DNA from: Balaenoptera acutorostrata | Taxonomy: Eukaryota; Chordata; Mammalia; Artiodactyla; Balaenopteridae | Assembly (NCBI RefSeq): GCF_949987535.1 | Contig: NC_080072.1 | Span: forward strand, 58,380,460-58,444,459 | Length of the DNA stretch: 64,000 bases | Reading direction: 5' to 3' | Shown: in pieces, positions 48,461 through 59,159 of the stretch | Numbering within the stretch: the stretch's first letter is position 1 | Layout: each line of letters starts with the position of its first letter | Notes under the pieces: model-generated | Database searches by the model: none | Told to the model about the DNA's origin: nothing | What the model saw: only the letters and a program-made list of their open reading frames with translations | Program-made: the position numbers and the translations under genes

Positions 48461-48769
48461 TTGAGGGCAGCACAGGTGAGGTTTTATTATTATTTCATCG
48501 ATTCCCTGCATTTCACGAGGAAATTTTCAGCCTTCTTATAGTCTATACGGCCCAGCCTGAGCAGGCCCTAACTGCCCCTGTCCAGGGGCGCCAGGGATGA
48601 GTTCTTGCTGCCGTCCTAGGGCCTGAGGGTGGCTGCGTGGCACGCTCGCCAGAACACGTAGGAGTCTGGCCTGCATCACTACGTAAGGACTATGCTCTCA
48701 GAGAGTCAAATCTATACTTAAGACGCATCGGAAACAAATAAATAAATACATTCAGGGGAAAAAGACAAA

Positions 48770-48860
48770 GGATAAAGATCAAAATGTTAACAGTGGGGAT
48801 TTTCCACTGTCTGGTTCAAGAGTGATTTTAATTTTTAATTTTGTAATTCAAAAGGAAACA
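48770..48860 (+). mobile_element. Possible ancient L1M 3' fragment
   Basis: Only the caaaatgttaacagtgg block and an AT-rich tail are recognisable. Confidence 0.35.
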
Positions 48861-49139
48861 GTTATTTAAAGAGAGAGAGCAGACAAGTATCTCCTAAAAG
48901 TACAGATCTATTCAAACGAGGGAAGAGGCAATGCAACAGAACAAAGGGTTTCTAGAGTGACAGAGTGCCTATGATTTCCTGAAAGAGCGTCCATTCCCAT
49001 GCTAATTTGGATGTTAATCATTTAGATCACTCGGGAGTTTGGGGGGACATGAGCACTTGCTGAAATGCTGCCTATTCAGATGCCATTATTGCCTTGAAAT
49101 AGTAAGCCTCATTCTGTACTTTCAAAACTGAGTTCTGGG

Positions 49140-49600
49140 TCAAATTATTAGGTCTCATTTGACTGCTGAGAAAACCAAGACCCAGAGAGACATGTGTCCT
49201 GCTCCCATCCACACAGCAAGTCAGTGGCAGAGCTGGAACGAAAACCCGGGTGTCCAGACTCCCAGTTCAAGGCTCCCCGCTAAATTTCCTGTCTATCTCT
49301 GCCCCCAGCACTCTGGGTTTCTGGTTCTTCTGAAACACAGAAGTGACGAGGATTTCCTGATGGGGACCCTGAGCTGCTGAGCCCTCCTTGGGTCACAGTG
49401 CTGCAGGGTCTCCAGCCACTGCTGCTGGGAGCTCAGGTATGGCCACTGGATTCATCTGACCTCACGTTGGTGGGTGTTGTTGACTCATTTTACAGATATG
49501 GAAACTGAGGCCCAGATAGGTTAAGTGACAGCCTAAGATCACACAGCAGTGGAAAGCTAGAGATGAGACTCAAACTCAGATCTCTCCGGCCTCACAGCCC
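49140..49600 (-). mobile_element. Two MIR SINE fragments
   Basis: 49140-49290 has gctgagaaaaccaagaccca and gtcagtggcagagctggaac. 49470-49600 has acagatatggaaactgaggc. Confidence 0.65.
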
Positions 49601-50214
49601 CAAGCTGCTTGTAAGGAAAGAGCTGCCGCTGGCTTGGAGAAGGAACTGCAGTGTAGTGCTAGACTGCTCTTAAAGCACTTCTTAGAGAGGGGAGGGGACT
49701 GGCTCCCCTCTAAGCCTGAGGGGGGCCCTGGACCAGTCCCCGAGCTGCCTGAAGCAGGGTTCCATCTCTCTGACCCAGGGCCAGTTGAGCTTGCCTCCCA
49801 AGCACAAAACGCACGGATCTGGGGAAGGAAGTGGCTGGGAAGCTGCAGTGGTCAGTAGTTCTTCTGGGACTGCCCTGTTCAACAGCCCAGCTTCTCACCA
49901 TGAGCCCACTGTCCTGGACCATGTTTCCACCCCCTAAGTCCTGGGACAGCCACCCGGTAGAGCAGGACAGGCAGGGATCACACCCCACACTCTGCAGACC
50001 TCCACCCCTGCCAAGGTGTGCAGGGTGTTAAGAGACTGGGCCAAGACCACACTTAAGAGTTAGTTATGGAGCTGGCATTTGAACAAATGGATGAACAAAG
50101 AACAAAAATGAACCAGGTCTTCCCTGCCAATCTCACGATGTCACTCTCGATTTGCAAGATGTTGGCAGCTACTCACCCCCACTTCTACCACCCCCAGCCC
50201 CCATGCCACAGGGA

Positions 50215-50420
50215 AGAGTGCAACCTCCTGTTCATGGAACTCAAGGTCCTCCACCAGTAACGCCCATTTACTGTCATCTCCACTGGGAAACCCCTGCAGC
50301 TCCCACTTCACCAAACTCTTGACTCTCTCTCCAAAAGGCCAAGCTCCCTCCTGGCCTTTGCACAACTGTCCCTCATCTCAGAATTCCTTTCTCCCTGCAC
50401 AGTCTACTAATGCATGCCCC
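50215..50420 (+). mobile_element. L2 fragment
   Basis: ctcctggcctttgcacaact and the following agaattcctttctccctgca match the L2 3' region. Confidence 0.6.
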
Positions 50421-50449
50421 AAGATGCTACCTTTAACAATCAGGAAGGC

Positions 50450-50640
50450 AGCACTGGACAGCGATTAGGGGCATAAGCTCCAGAGTCAGCCGGCCTGGGT
50501 ACGGCTCTTGGTCCTGCCATGTACTGGCTGTAGCTCCTTAGGCAAGTTACTTAAGTTTTCTGTTCTTCAGATTCTTCACCTCTAAAGTGAGGAGGGTAAT
50601 AAGACTACCTTTCTGTGCAGAAGAGTTAAGATGGCAGTCC
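50450..50640 (+). mobile_element. MIR SINE
   Basis: agcgattaggggcataagct, tccagagtcagccggcctgg and ttaggcaagttacttaagtt. Confidence 0.75.
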
Positions 50641-52069
50641 TGACTGCTATCCTTCGAAAGGCCTGCTTATAAGGTTGGCCCTTGGCTGGTGTCTGGGAAC
50701 TTAGGAGGGTTCCCACCATCAACTGATAAGAGGGGCTGACTCACTGAGTTTTATTTGTACAAACAAAATGGTTTAGGCTGAACACCTGCTTTCCTTCTGG
50801 GAGTCTGGATTGTGGGTACTTGCCAGGCAGGTGAATGTCCATGTGACCAGCCCCCAGTAAAAATCCTGGGCCCTGAGTCTCTAATGAGCTTCCTCGGTTG
50901 GGAGCTCATTAGAGCACCCGGGGTGGGGCTCTCTGAGTGTTTGTTGTGATTGTTATTTGAGGCTTCCAAGCCGAGGGAGCAACACCCTCTCCTCTCCTCT
51001 CAGAGCAACACCCAGACAGCCCTGTCTCCATTCATTCATTTACAGGTCTGCCTCCCTCCCTAGACCTCCAGCTTCTTATGTGGCAGTGGCTGTATCTTAT
51101 GCATGTCTGTGACGGAATCACCGATGACAGGGACGACCGTCCTTCCCAATTCCCTGCGATGCTCAGGGGCCGGCCTGGCGCACCAGCAGACACCGTGTGC
51201 CATTCTGGGAAGCGCATCGGGGCCGGGCTGGAGACCACGGGATCGTCTCCCATCCCTGAGGGTGGGCAGGGCTGTTCCCCAAATTGAGGATGACCACAAA
51301 GTGGCCCCCAGGCTCCCAAACCAGGCCTGAGATCACATGAGTTAGAGCTGAGGTCTGGCAGCCTTCTACTCTAGCTTCCCCTTCATCGGACAGGAGCCTG
51401 ATGGGTTATTAATCAGGCAGTCCCTGTGGAATCAATTACGTGCCTGATGCTGCAGAATGTGAGAGAAGTGGATCAGGTTTTAGGGGACCCTGAACACATG
51501 GCTCCCACCAGAATGGACCACAGATGCACCTGCAGGGCTTAAAGCAATACCACACCCCGGCTCTGGGGAGCACAGGTAGACTCGATCTCCTCCTTGGGGG
51601 ACTCAGTCGCCCTGGGGGAGTGCCAGTGGCACAGCGGGGACAGAGAAAGGAGTGGGTTAACCAAGCCCTCTCTCTCCTTCGTCCTTCTGCTAGCCTTCCT
51701 TTTCCTGCCAGCATGCAATTGAATTTCCCCCTGGTCATTCTACCAGCTGTTATGGTGTTTGCTCAGCTATTTATTTTAGACTCTCAACAGAAACTCAGTG
51801 TGACAATTAGGGAAGGGTCTGTGGCTGTTTCTCTGGCATCAGGAGGCCCCCCGTTCTAGTGGGGCTTGGCAAAGCTGTTTAGGACAACGGTATCAAACAG
51901 GCCCTGCTCTCTGGGGCTTCTAGGGCTTTGCTCAGGCTGTGCCTCTCCAGGCCCTCCTTTCCTTCCTGCCTCTCCCTGGGGCATCCTGCTTTTCGACACA
52001 GTCACACAGCACCAGGTCCGTTGGGAAGTCTTGTCTGTGCCCCACTCAAGTCTCAGGTGAGTATATGTA

Positions 52070-52190
52070 TCCATTCATTTGTTCCACCAGTCATTCACTC
52101 ATTCATTTCACCTGTGTGTTAATATCTGCCAAGCCCCCAGCAGGTGGCAAGGCTGTGTTGTGTGCTGGGGATCCCGAGGCAATTAAAACA
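52070..52190 (-). mobile_element. L2 3' end fragment
   Basis: tcattcactcattcatttca ... tgtgctggggatcccgaggc is the antisense L2 terminus. Confidence 0.45.
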
Positions 52191-52377
52191 CGTTTCCTGT
52201 GCTTATCTCTATCCTACTGCAAGAGTCTATTCTCTTAAATGTCTCAGGCACACAGTAGGCATTGCGTGAATATTTACTGTACAACAAGTACTACATGATA
52301 AGGAGTTGAGCACTTACTGTGTGCTAAGACATTTGCAGGCATTATTTTATGTAATTGCTCCAACATCCTTATGAGGC

Positions 52378-52915
52378 AGTATGGTAGATTCAAGGTGGAT
52401 GAAAATTCTTGGTACTTCTCCCTTTGAGAAGTGGGGTCTACTGTCCCTCCCTTGAAGCTGGCTGGCCTGTGACTGCTCTGACCAACAGAATATGGCAAAA
52501 GTGACACCGTGCCAGTTCCGGGCCAAGCCGTTTAGGAGGATCAACGGCTTCTTGTCTCGGTGCAGTGGAGCCTTGAGCTGCTGAGGACAAAGTACAGTTC
52601 CCTGCAGGGAAGGCCATGTGGAGAGACCCTGAGACCCCATCAGAAGGAGAGGGGCCCTACCGAGCCCAGCTTTCCAGCTGTCTCCCCCAAGGTGTCAGGC
52701 ACGTGAGTGAAGCCATCTTGGATCCTTCAGACCAGCCCAGCCAACAGCCAAATACCACTGATGGACCCCAGTCTATCCCACGCGGAGCAGAAGACCAGCC
52801 CAGCTGAGCTCTTCCTGAACTGCTGATTCACACTATGAAGTACAATCAACTGGTGTTTTTTAAACCACTAAGTTTTGGGTAGTTTGTTATGTGGCAATAG
52901 ATCATCAGAACAGGA
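52378..52915 (+). mobile_element. Ancient LTR, probably MLT1/MaLR type
   Basis: It contains ctgaccaacagaatatggca, gtgagtgaagccatcttgga and the ending accactaagttttgggtagt ... atagatcatcagaacagg, in the order of an old mammalian LTR. The subfamily is not certain. Confidence 0.6.
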
Positions 52916-53219
52916 ATTTGCTAATATTTTGTCCCTTTTAGAGACGAAGACTTATAAGGTCTAGGTCCACAGCTAGTGAGCACTGGGGTGTCTGAGCATA
53001 GGGTGTGTCTGACCCTGAAATCTGTGCTTTGAACAACTCGCTACAGTGAGTGGACCATCACTGATGCCCTCAGAACACCAGGGCCAAACTCACTTCTTCC
53101 AAGTAGACAAGAGATAGAACCTGTGGTTTCCTCTCAATTTTTCTGGTGAGTAGGAGCTTAATAAATATTTTTGAATGACTTTTTTTCTTCACAGGGTTGA
53201 TGTGGGGAGCAGATATATA

Positions 53220-53460
53220 CGGCAAAAATGGAAACGGCTTTTATAGCGTGTATTTTAATGCCAGGCACTGTGCTGTGTGTTTCTCATATATTTCATTTAC
53301 TCCCAACCCAAGAGGCGTGAATTCTTGACCCAATTTACAGATGGGGACATCAAGGTTCAGAGACGTTAAGGAGGCTGTCCTCCAGCTAGTAAGCATTAAA
53401 GCCAAGGTAGGAATCCACATCCATCCGATCTAAAGCCCACATCCTTCCCACCTCACCAAG
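53220..53460 (-). mobile_element. MIR SINE
   Basis: gccaggcactgtgctgtgtg, tttacagatggggacatcaa and cagagacgttaaggaggctg. Confidence 0.7.
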
Positions 53461-53854
53461 TTGATCACAGTTACTTTTGATTCTATCTATCTGCCAGACT
53501 TGACATTGATCCCTCTTAAACTATACCTTGTTAGTTTTGTGCTGTCAACCAGTTGGAATGAAGATCTAGAATTCTGACTGTGTTATCCAGTGTATTAGGC
53601 GCCTCTCCCAGTTTTAGGCTATCTTTAGATGCACAGAACTCTTAGGTCACAGCGGAAACCTTCCTCAAACATTTCATCTGGGTCTTCAAGGACTTTGCTA
53701 GACCAAGAAGCGAGGAGGAAGGTGACTCTGGCAGAGAGTTGTGCAAAGAGTATGTGCAAAGGCACAGGGGCATGAAAGGCCTGGGGATTTGATGGAATAC
53801 TGATAAATACACATATATGTACACTCACATATACACACATATACTGAATATTAA

Positions 53855-54050
53855 ATTGACATAATTATGTTATATATGTGAATGGATTTAGAAAAGCAAG
53901 AAAATGTGATATAAACATGAGTAGATGCCAACATGTTAACAATGATTACCATTTGGTGGTAGATATGGGTGACTTTCTTTTCTTGCTTATTTCCATTTCC
54001 TAACTGCTCTACAGAACACTAGTTGAATGATAAAGTATAAGAAAAAAGAA
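53855..54050 (+). mobile_element. Possible ancient L1M 3' fragment
   Basis: The sequence has an acatgttaacaatgattacc block, a gatatgggtgactttctttt block and a terminal A-rich part in the order of an L1M 3' end. Diverged, limits approximate. Confidence 0.45.
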
Positions 54051-54244
54051 AACAAAGTTCCATGTGGTTTGAGCAATGGACGTGGGAGGAGAGAGGGTCA
54101 GACAGGCATGTGGGCACTGGCTAACGAGGCAAGAGACTTAAGCTGGGACCACCTTCATGTCTCAAACTAACCATCAGGATAATGTCCCTGCTGTTGGTCC
54201 TCTATCTTCCTTTCCCTTGAAAAACTTGGAGAACCACCTACTTT

Positions 54245-54413
54245 TTTTTTTTTTTCCCCCAAGCCCCGGAATACCCTTTCTAGCAGCAGGGGGAGAAGAA
54301 AACAGCACATAGAAAAAGCACAGAGGCCGACAACAAGGAAAGTCAGCCACAGCTCCTTGGCTCAGCATCTCGGGAGACTGGGAGGCCGCAGAAGGGTTGC
54401 TCCACTCCGGGAC
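54245..54413 (-). mobile_element. Short retrocopy of an unidentified RNA
   Basis: The perfect 16-bp repeat gagaaccacctacttt lies at 54229-54244 and 54414-54429. On the minus strand the insert reads about 158 bp of GC-rich unique sequence and then a poly(A). There is no AATAAA before the tail. It matches no SINE, snRNA or Y RNA that I know, and is likely a 5'-truncated processed copy made by L1 machinery. Confidence 0.72.
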
Positions 54414-55189
54414 GAGAACCACCTACTTTGATCCTATGTGAGAAAAATGAACATCTAAGCAGAGGGAATAGCTGCCGTGCTCCATGCAGAGAATCAGAAC
54501 CATCGATTACTTGCTGGCTTCTTTCAAAACCAACCATGTGCTGTCATTCAATAAGCACTTTGGAAATAATGGAGATCTGATTAAGCTACTCTGGGTAGGA
54601 AGACATGCAATTATCTGACTCTGTCCGTGAAGACAGCAAAGGAGGCACGTAGGAAAAAGTCACACATGATTTTAAAGACTGTCAACAGAAACATATTAAT
54701 TAAGGGACTAGGGGCAGGTTGGGCCACATCTGTGAGAAATTTGCTTTTGGAAAAATGATTCTACACGAGTAAAACGGCACAAAAGGATGTTGATTTTCTC
54801 TCACTGGACCCACTAGCTCAGTGTGGGAATACCACCGTCATGCGCCAGGCAGAGTCAGATGGGTACGCCTTCCACGTATAGATTAATTTCACTTCCTCAA
54901 ATGTGGTATGACTTTTGTCCTCTTCGCAGATAAGGAACAGGAGTTTGAGAAAATCTTTGTTCCCCACTACTTTGAGAACTACTTTCTCTTTGAGAAAGAG
55001 GTTCCAAATGTCCAGCCTGGGACACTTCATCCTCAGTTTAGAGAAAATAGGAAAAAGCTATGTCCCCCAAAGCCAAGAGCGCTTATCTCAGAGTGGTAGG
55101 ATTATGGGTACATCTAACTTTTGTCTTTCTATCTTTCTGCATTTTCTCCAGTGGGTTTGTATGGTTTTTATAATCTTAAAAAAAATCCC

Positions 55190-55535
55190 GGGCTTCCCTG
55201 GTGGCGCAGTGGTTGGGAATCTGCCTGTCAATGCAGGGGACATGGGTTCGAGCCCTGGTCTGGGAAGATCCCATATGCTGCGGAGCGACTGGGCCCGTGC
55301 GCCACAACTACTGAGCCTGCGCGTCTGGAGCCTGTGCTCCGCAGCAAGAGAGGCCGCGACAGTGAGAGGCCCGCGCACCGCGATGAGGAGTGGCCCCCGC
55401 TTGCCACAACTGGAGGAAGCCCTCGCACAGAAGCGAAGACCCAGCACAGCCAAAAATAAAAAAAAAAAAAAAAAAAAAAAAAGTATAGCCTCTTAGCAGT
55501 ACTCACTCCAAAGAAGTTTTTAAAAAAAAAAAAAA
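55190..55535 (+). mobile_element. CHR-type SINE with a second downstream A-tail
   Basis: The SINE body and first A-tail end at 55482. A 39-bp non-SINE segment (55483-55521) and a second A-run follow. The bases A8-TCCC occur just before the SINE (55178-55189) and just after the second A-run (55536-55547). The inserted unit may therefore include the 39 bp. That duplication is A-rich, so its support is moderate. Confidence 0.85.
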
Positions 55536-55699
55536 AAAAAAAATCCCTTCTGTTTGGGAAAAATAGTGGCTTAGCAAAGGGAAGGAAGAAGGCTATGAAG
55601 AGAGGCTGACTGAAATCCCTGAGCTGAAAGAAGCATTCGAGGAGGCTGGAAGAAGGGAGAGGCAGAGGGGGTCCAGGCCAGGAGAAGACGGTTGGTGGT

Positions 55700-55920
55700 G
55701 TAGGGAGACAGCACTGCACCCAGAAGCTGGGCCACTTGTGTTCAAATCTCAGCCGTGCACGGACTGCCTACCCTTTTTGAGTCTCAGCTTCCAAGTCTCT
55801 TAAATGGGATCACAATAGTAATACCTAGTCCCTGAAGTTGTGAGGATTCTATCATATCCCACATATGAAAGCCCTTGTAACCAAAACTCAAATGTATCAA
55901 TGTTAGGGATTATTAGGGCT
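55700..55920 (+). mobile_element. MIR SINE
   Basis: gacagcactgcacccagaag, gagtctcagcttccaagtct and cctagtccctgaagttgtga in MIR order. Confidence 0.65.
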
Positions 55921-56329
55921 CTGGGTATAGAGGGGCTAGGCCAGCAGGAGAGGAGGAGAGGAGGTGAGGGGAGATGGCGGTCACTGAGCACCCACCGCAG
56001 GCCAGGCAAGCTCATGCCAGGCAGAGGGTGACCAAGTCACGGTAGGGAAAGGCAGAGGTGTGGGCCCAGATCAAACCCTGGGAGCCTGCTCTCCGCCAGC
56101 CCCGCTCACACACTTCAGCTCTCATCTACTGTTACAACAGCCTTCTCCAGTGGGCAGCAACCCCGTGGTGTATGAAAGGGAGGCACAAAGGGGGTCAGCA
56201 AATTGACCAAGGTCATACCTTCAGTAAGCAGCAGGTTAGCCCTGAACTTCAGGGCTGCTCGGTTCCCAAGCCCCAGCTCTCTCTCCCCTACATCATGCCA
56301 CCGCCCTTCTCGTATCCCTACGCTGTGAC

Positions 56330-56800
56330 CCAGACCCCAGCCGCCCGGGCTGGGCCCAATGGTGGGCACACAGCGGGGCCCCTCCAGAGCCCGAGGGTCT
56401 CAGCCCGGCCGCCCCGCGCCCCGCACCTGGTCTCCAGCGGGATGTTGCTGTTGAGCAGCCAGTTGTCCTGGGCGTGGGCCGGCTCCTGCGCGCCCCCGGC
56501 CGCGGGCTCTCCGGAGAGCGAGTGATCCGTGGGGGCCGGGCTTGGGTTGCTCCTCGGAGTGAAGTTGCCCCGGTTCAGGGAGCTAATGGAGGCCGCGTGG
56601 TGCTGGTTAGGGGTGTGGGCGTGCGAGAGCGGCAGCGGCGGTGTCCGGAGCCGAGAGTGGTTCTGCAGGCCGCCCGGGGGATCTAGGGCACAAACACGCG
56701 CAGTCAGCGGGGCGGGGACGGCCCCACGGGGACCGCGCGGCAGCAGCCGGGCCAGCCACAGGCACTGGCAAACCGGACACGGTCATGCGGTCAATACACA
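56330..56800. promoter_or_regulatory. CpG island over an internal TENM4 exon
   Basis: By eye I count roughly 50 CpG dinucleotides in about 470 bp, against near absence in the flanks. The island covers the whole proline-rich exon and about 100 bp on each side. GGGGCGGGGAC at 56708-56718 resembles an Sp1 site. The exon's codon needs alone do not explain the CpGs, since the flanking intron is equally rich. It may be an alternative or orphan promoter, or simply an unmethylated exonic island. Promoter activity is inference. Confidence 0.6.
56427..56682 (-). CDS. TENM4: TENM4 internal exon: proline-rich part of the cytoplasmic domain
   Basis: This is the most upstream coding exon in the window. 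It encodes 84 full codons plus split codons at both ends. The reading runs from [16 protein letters not shown] through [20 protein letters not shown] and TDHSLSGEP to [13 protein letters not shown], which matches the intracellular domain of teneurins, best TENM4. The acceptor is tgccctag and the donor is AG|gtgcgg. The exon enters in phase 1 and leaves in phase 2. It is rich in P, H, S and N, has no domain fold I recognise, and should be disordered. In the family this region precedes the SH3-binding proline motif and the membrane helix. It lies inside a CpG island, unlike the other exons. The preceding exon is not in the window. Identity is established by family knowledge; the exact acceptor is inferred from the AG and the phase. 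Confidence 0.93.
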
Positions 56801-56927
56801 GGTGCTCGACAGGCACTTATTGAGCACTTGCTCTTCTAGGTGCTGGAGATACATCAAGGAGCAAAGCAGACAAAACTCCTGTCCCCACTGAGCTGACATT
56901 TTCGTAAGAGAGATAATAAACAAGATT
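56790..56927 (-). mobile_element. L2 3' end fragment beside the proline-rich exon
   Basis: ggcacttattgagcacttgc, ctaggtgctggagatacatc and a tgtccccactgagctgacat block match antisense L2. It ends at an A25 run (56928-56952). It lies 108 bp upstream of the exon acceptor. Confidence 0.7.
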
Positions 56928-57004
56928 AAAAAAAAAAAAAAAAAAAAAAAAAGACTAGCCTCGCATGTCATCAGCTTCCCGCTGTTTCTTTGGTACTTTT
57001 AGGG

Positions 57005-57180
57005 TATGGTTAGAATCAGTAACTTCAACAGCACCTGGGAATTTTTTCGAAATGAAAATTCTTGGGCCCTGCCCCAGAGTTACTGAACCATGAATTCTTG
57101 GGTGGGGTCCATTAATCTGATTCCACAAACTCTCCAGGTGATTCAGATGTGTGCTAAAATGTGAGCATCACCAATTACAC
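57005..57180 (+). mobile_element. MER5A-type DNA transposon
   Basis: It contains cagcacctgggaatt, ttgggccctgccccagagtt and ctccaggtgattcagatgtg in order; the ends are worn. Confidence 0.65.
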
Positions 57181-57394
57181 ACAATGGTACATAGCAAGTG
57201 AAAAAAACAAGATAAGTTAATACATAGTTTACCAAGATGGTGATAAATCTGAGAACACGTAGAGCCAGGAAGGGCGCTGTGGCCTGTGTATTTGGAGGCA
57301 GTGATGAAACTTTAGGTCACACAGCCAGTGGTGGCCTCAGGTGACTTCTGACTACAGGGAATGAGCCACGCTGGTGTCTGAGGGGGATTAAAAA

Positions 57395-57720
57395 CCACCA
57401 CTAACATCTCTTGAGCCCTTACTACGTGCCAGGCACTATTCCGAGCCCTCTACCTGTGTTAATTCAGCTCATCCTCACGACCCACTACAAAGCAGGTACT
57501 GTCTGTATCTCCATTTTACAGGTGAGAGAATTAAGATACATATTTTATTTATATATATTAAATATATTTATACGTATATGTTTTATTTATATATAAATAT
57601 TTATATTTTATTTACTCCTTTCAAGTACTTGGAGCAATAGGTATTATTATCACCTAATTTATAGGTGAAAAACTTAGAGCAGGTAAGTAAAGTGCCCAGG
57701 GGCATATGGCTAAGTGGATG
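57395..57720 (-). mobile_element. MIR SINEs around an AT-rich tract
   Basis: 57395-57535 has ttactacgtgccaggcacta and tccattttacaggtgagaga. MIR-like sequence resumes at 57619-57720 after an AT-only tract. Confidence 0.7.
57536..57618. repeat. AT-only palindromic tract
   Basis: About 80 bp almost free of G and C, with repeated tatttatatata and ttaaatatatttata blocks that are self-complementary. Confidence 0.85.
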
Positions 57721-57912
57721 CTATTTACGAAGAAAGTTTCTAGTGATGCCACTAGAGGCAGGTCCTGGAAGTAAATCTTAAGTACCATCCTCCTAAGCTA
57801 TGCTCACAAAAAGCCTAGCTTTGGAAGCTAAGGATATTATGAGGGTGGAGAAGGTCAGGAAACTGGATTCTGTTCTAGATTTTGCCACTTATTAACCACA
57901 TGACCATTGTCG

Positions 57913-58270
57913 TGCACTGTATGTTTATGTCCCTCCAAAATTCATAAGTGGAAGCCCTACCCCCTATGTGATGGTATTTGCAGATGGGGTTTCAGGGAGG
58001 TAATCAGGTTTAGATGAGGACATGAGGGTTGAGTGTGCTTATAAGAGGAGACCAGAGAGCTAGCTTTCTCTCTTTCTCTCTGCGCCACGTGAGGATATGG
58101 CAAGAAGGTAGCCATCTGCAAACTAGGAAAAGGCCTCTCACCAGATGCTAAATTTGCCCATACCTTGGTCTTGGACTTCCCAGTCTCCGGAACTGTGAGA
58201 AATAAATGTCTGTAGTTTAAGCGACCCAGTCTATGGTACTTTGCTTTAGCAGCCCAAGCTGACTAAGACA
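57913..58270 (+). mobile_element. MaLR LTR, MLT1A-type
   Basis: The LTR is nearly complete: tgcactgtatgtttatgtcc at the start, ccctatgtgatggtatttgc, a gaactgtgagaaataaatgt polyadenylation area, and gctgactaagaca at the end. Non-autonomous, ERV-L related. It sits in sense + orientation, antisense to TENM4. Confidence 0.85.
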
Positions 58271-59144
58271 GAAATTGGTACCCAAAAGTGTGATGATGCT
58301 GGAACAAATATCTAACAATGTGGAAGCATCTTTGGAACCGGGTAATGGGTAGAGTCTGCAAGAGTTTTGAGGTACGTGCTAAAAAAAGACTATGTTGCTC
58401 TGTTGAGGGACTGTTAAATGTGATTCTGGTGAGCGCTCAGGAGGAAAAAAAAAAAGAAGTATAGAGAAAGCTTCTATCTTCTTAGAGAATACATAAATAT
58501 GTACAGACTAGTGATAGAAATCTGGACACTAAGGGTAATTCTGATGAGATCTCAGAAACGAGGAGCATGTAATTGGAACAATGGAGGAAAGGCGATCCTT
58601 GTTCTACGGAGGCAAGGAACTTGGCTGAACTGTGTCCGTGTTCTAGTGTTTTGTGGGAGGTAGAAGTTGTGAGCGATGAAATTAGACATTTCTCCGAGGA
58701 GATTCTGAAGTCAAGTGTTGAAAGAGTGGCTTGGTTCCTCCTGGCAGCTTCGAGTAAAATGAGAGAAAAGAGAAATGAATCAAAGAAAGAACGGTTAAGC
58801 AAAAAGAAACCATAACTTAAAGATTTGAAAAGTTCTCAGCCTGCCCGTATTGCAAAAAATGAGAAAGTATGTATGGAAGAGAATACCATGGGTGGGGCTG
58901 ATTGACCATTTGATAAGAAGATGTCTATGGGTGTGAACCATGGACCTAGTCAGCCACCCCAGAAGGAACACTGCCAATCTGAACCGAAGAAGATGGAGAC
59001 AGAATGAAGGACAGCTGTCAAACTTAGAGTCTACAGGACAGGACCATAAAGCTAATTGGCTATGAATTTGCACTATTCTTCAAGAAAAGGGAAGACTAGC
59101 CTTGAAGGTGATTCAGAGATCATCAGGGACACTGCCTCGGTTTC
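58271..59144 (+). mobile_element. MaLR internal sequence, truncated
   Basis: It follows directly on the LTR and begins gaaattggtacccaaaagtg, as MaLR internal regions do. The colinear match (by memory) continues for about 870 bp until the L1 insertion site. No second LTR is seen. The sequence is decayed and has no intact gene. Confidence 0.75.
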
Positions 59145-59159
59145 AAAAGGTCTAAGACT

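Larger units (their letters stand above)
45890..56426 (-). other. TENM4: TENM4 intron between the proline-rich exon and the 33-codon exon
   Basis: This 10.5-kb intron contains MIRs, L2, MER5A, a CA/TA/GT microsatellite, an LTR of MLT1 type, old L1 3' ends, an unidentified retrocopy near 54.3 kb and a CHR SINE near 55.3 kb. About 48470-49130, 49610-50090 and 50700-52050 look like unique sequence with no gene signal. Splice boundaries agree in phase on both sides. Confidence 0.9.

Noticed and set aside
47938..48600. 220-codon open frame on the plus strand
   Set aside because: It runs through an L2 fragment and a CA/GT microsatellite (poly Cys/Val/Tyr-like stretch).
54915..55496. 193-codon open frame on the plus strand
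   Set aside because: More than half is the CHR SINE translated, ending in a poly-lysine from the A-tail. No splice or start evidence.
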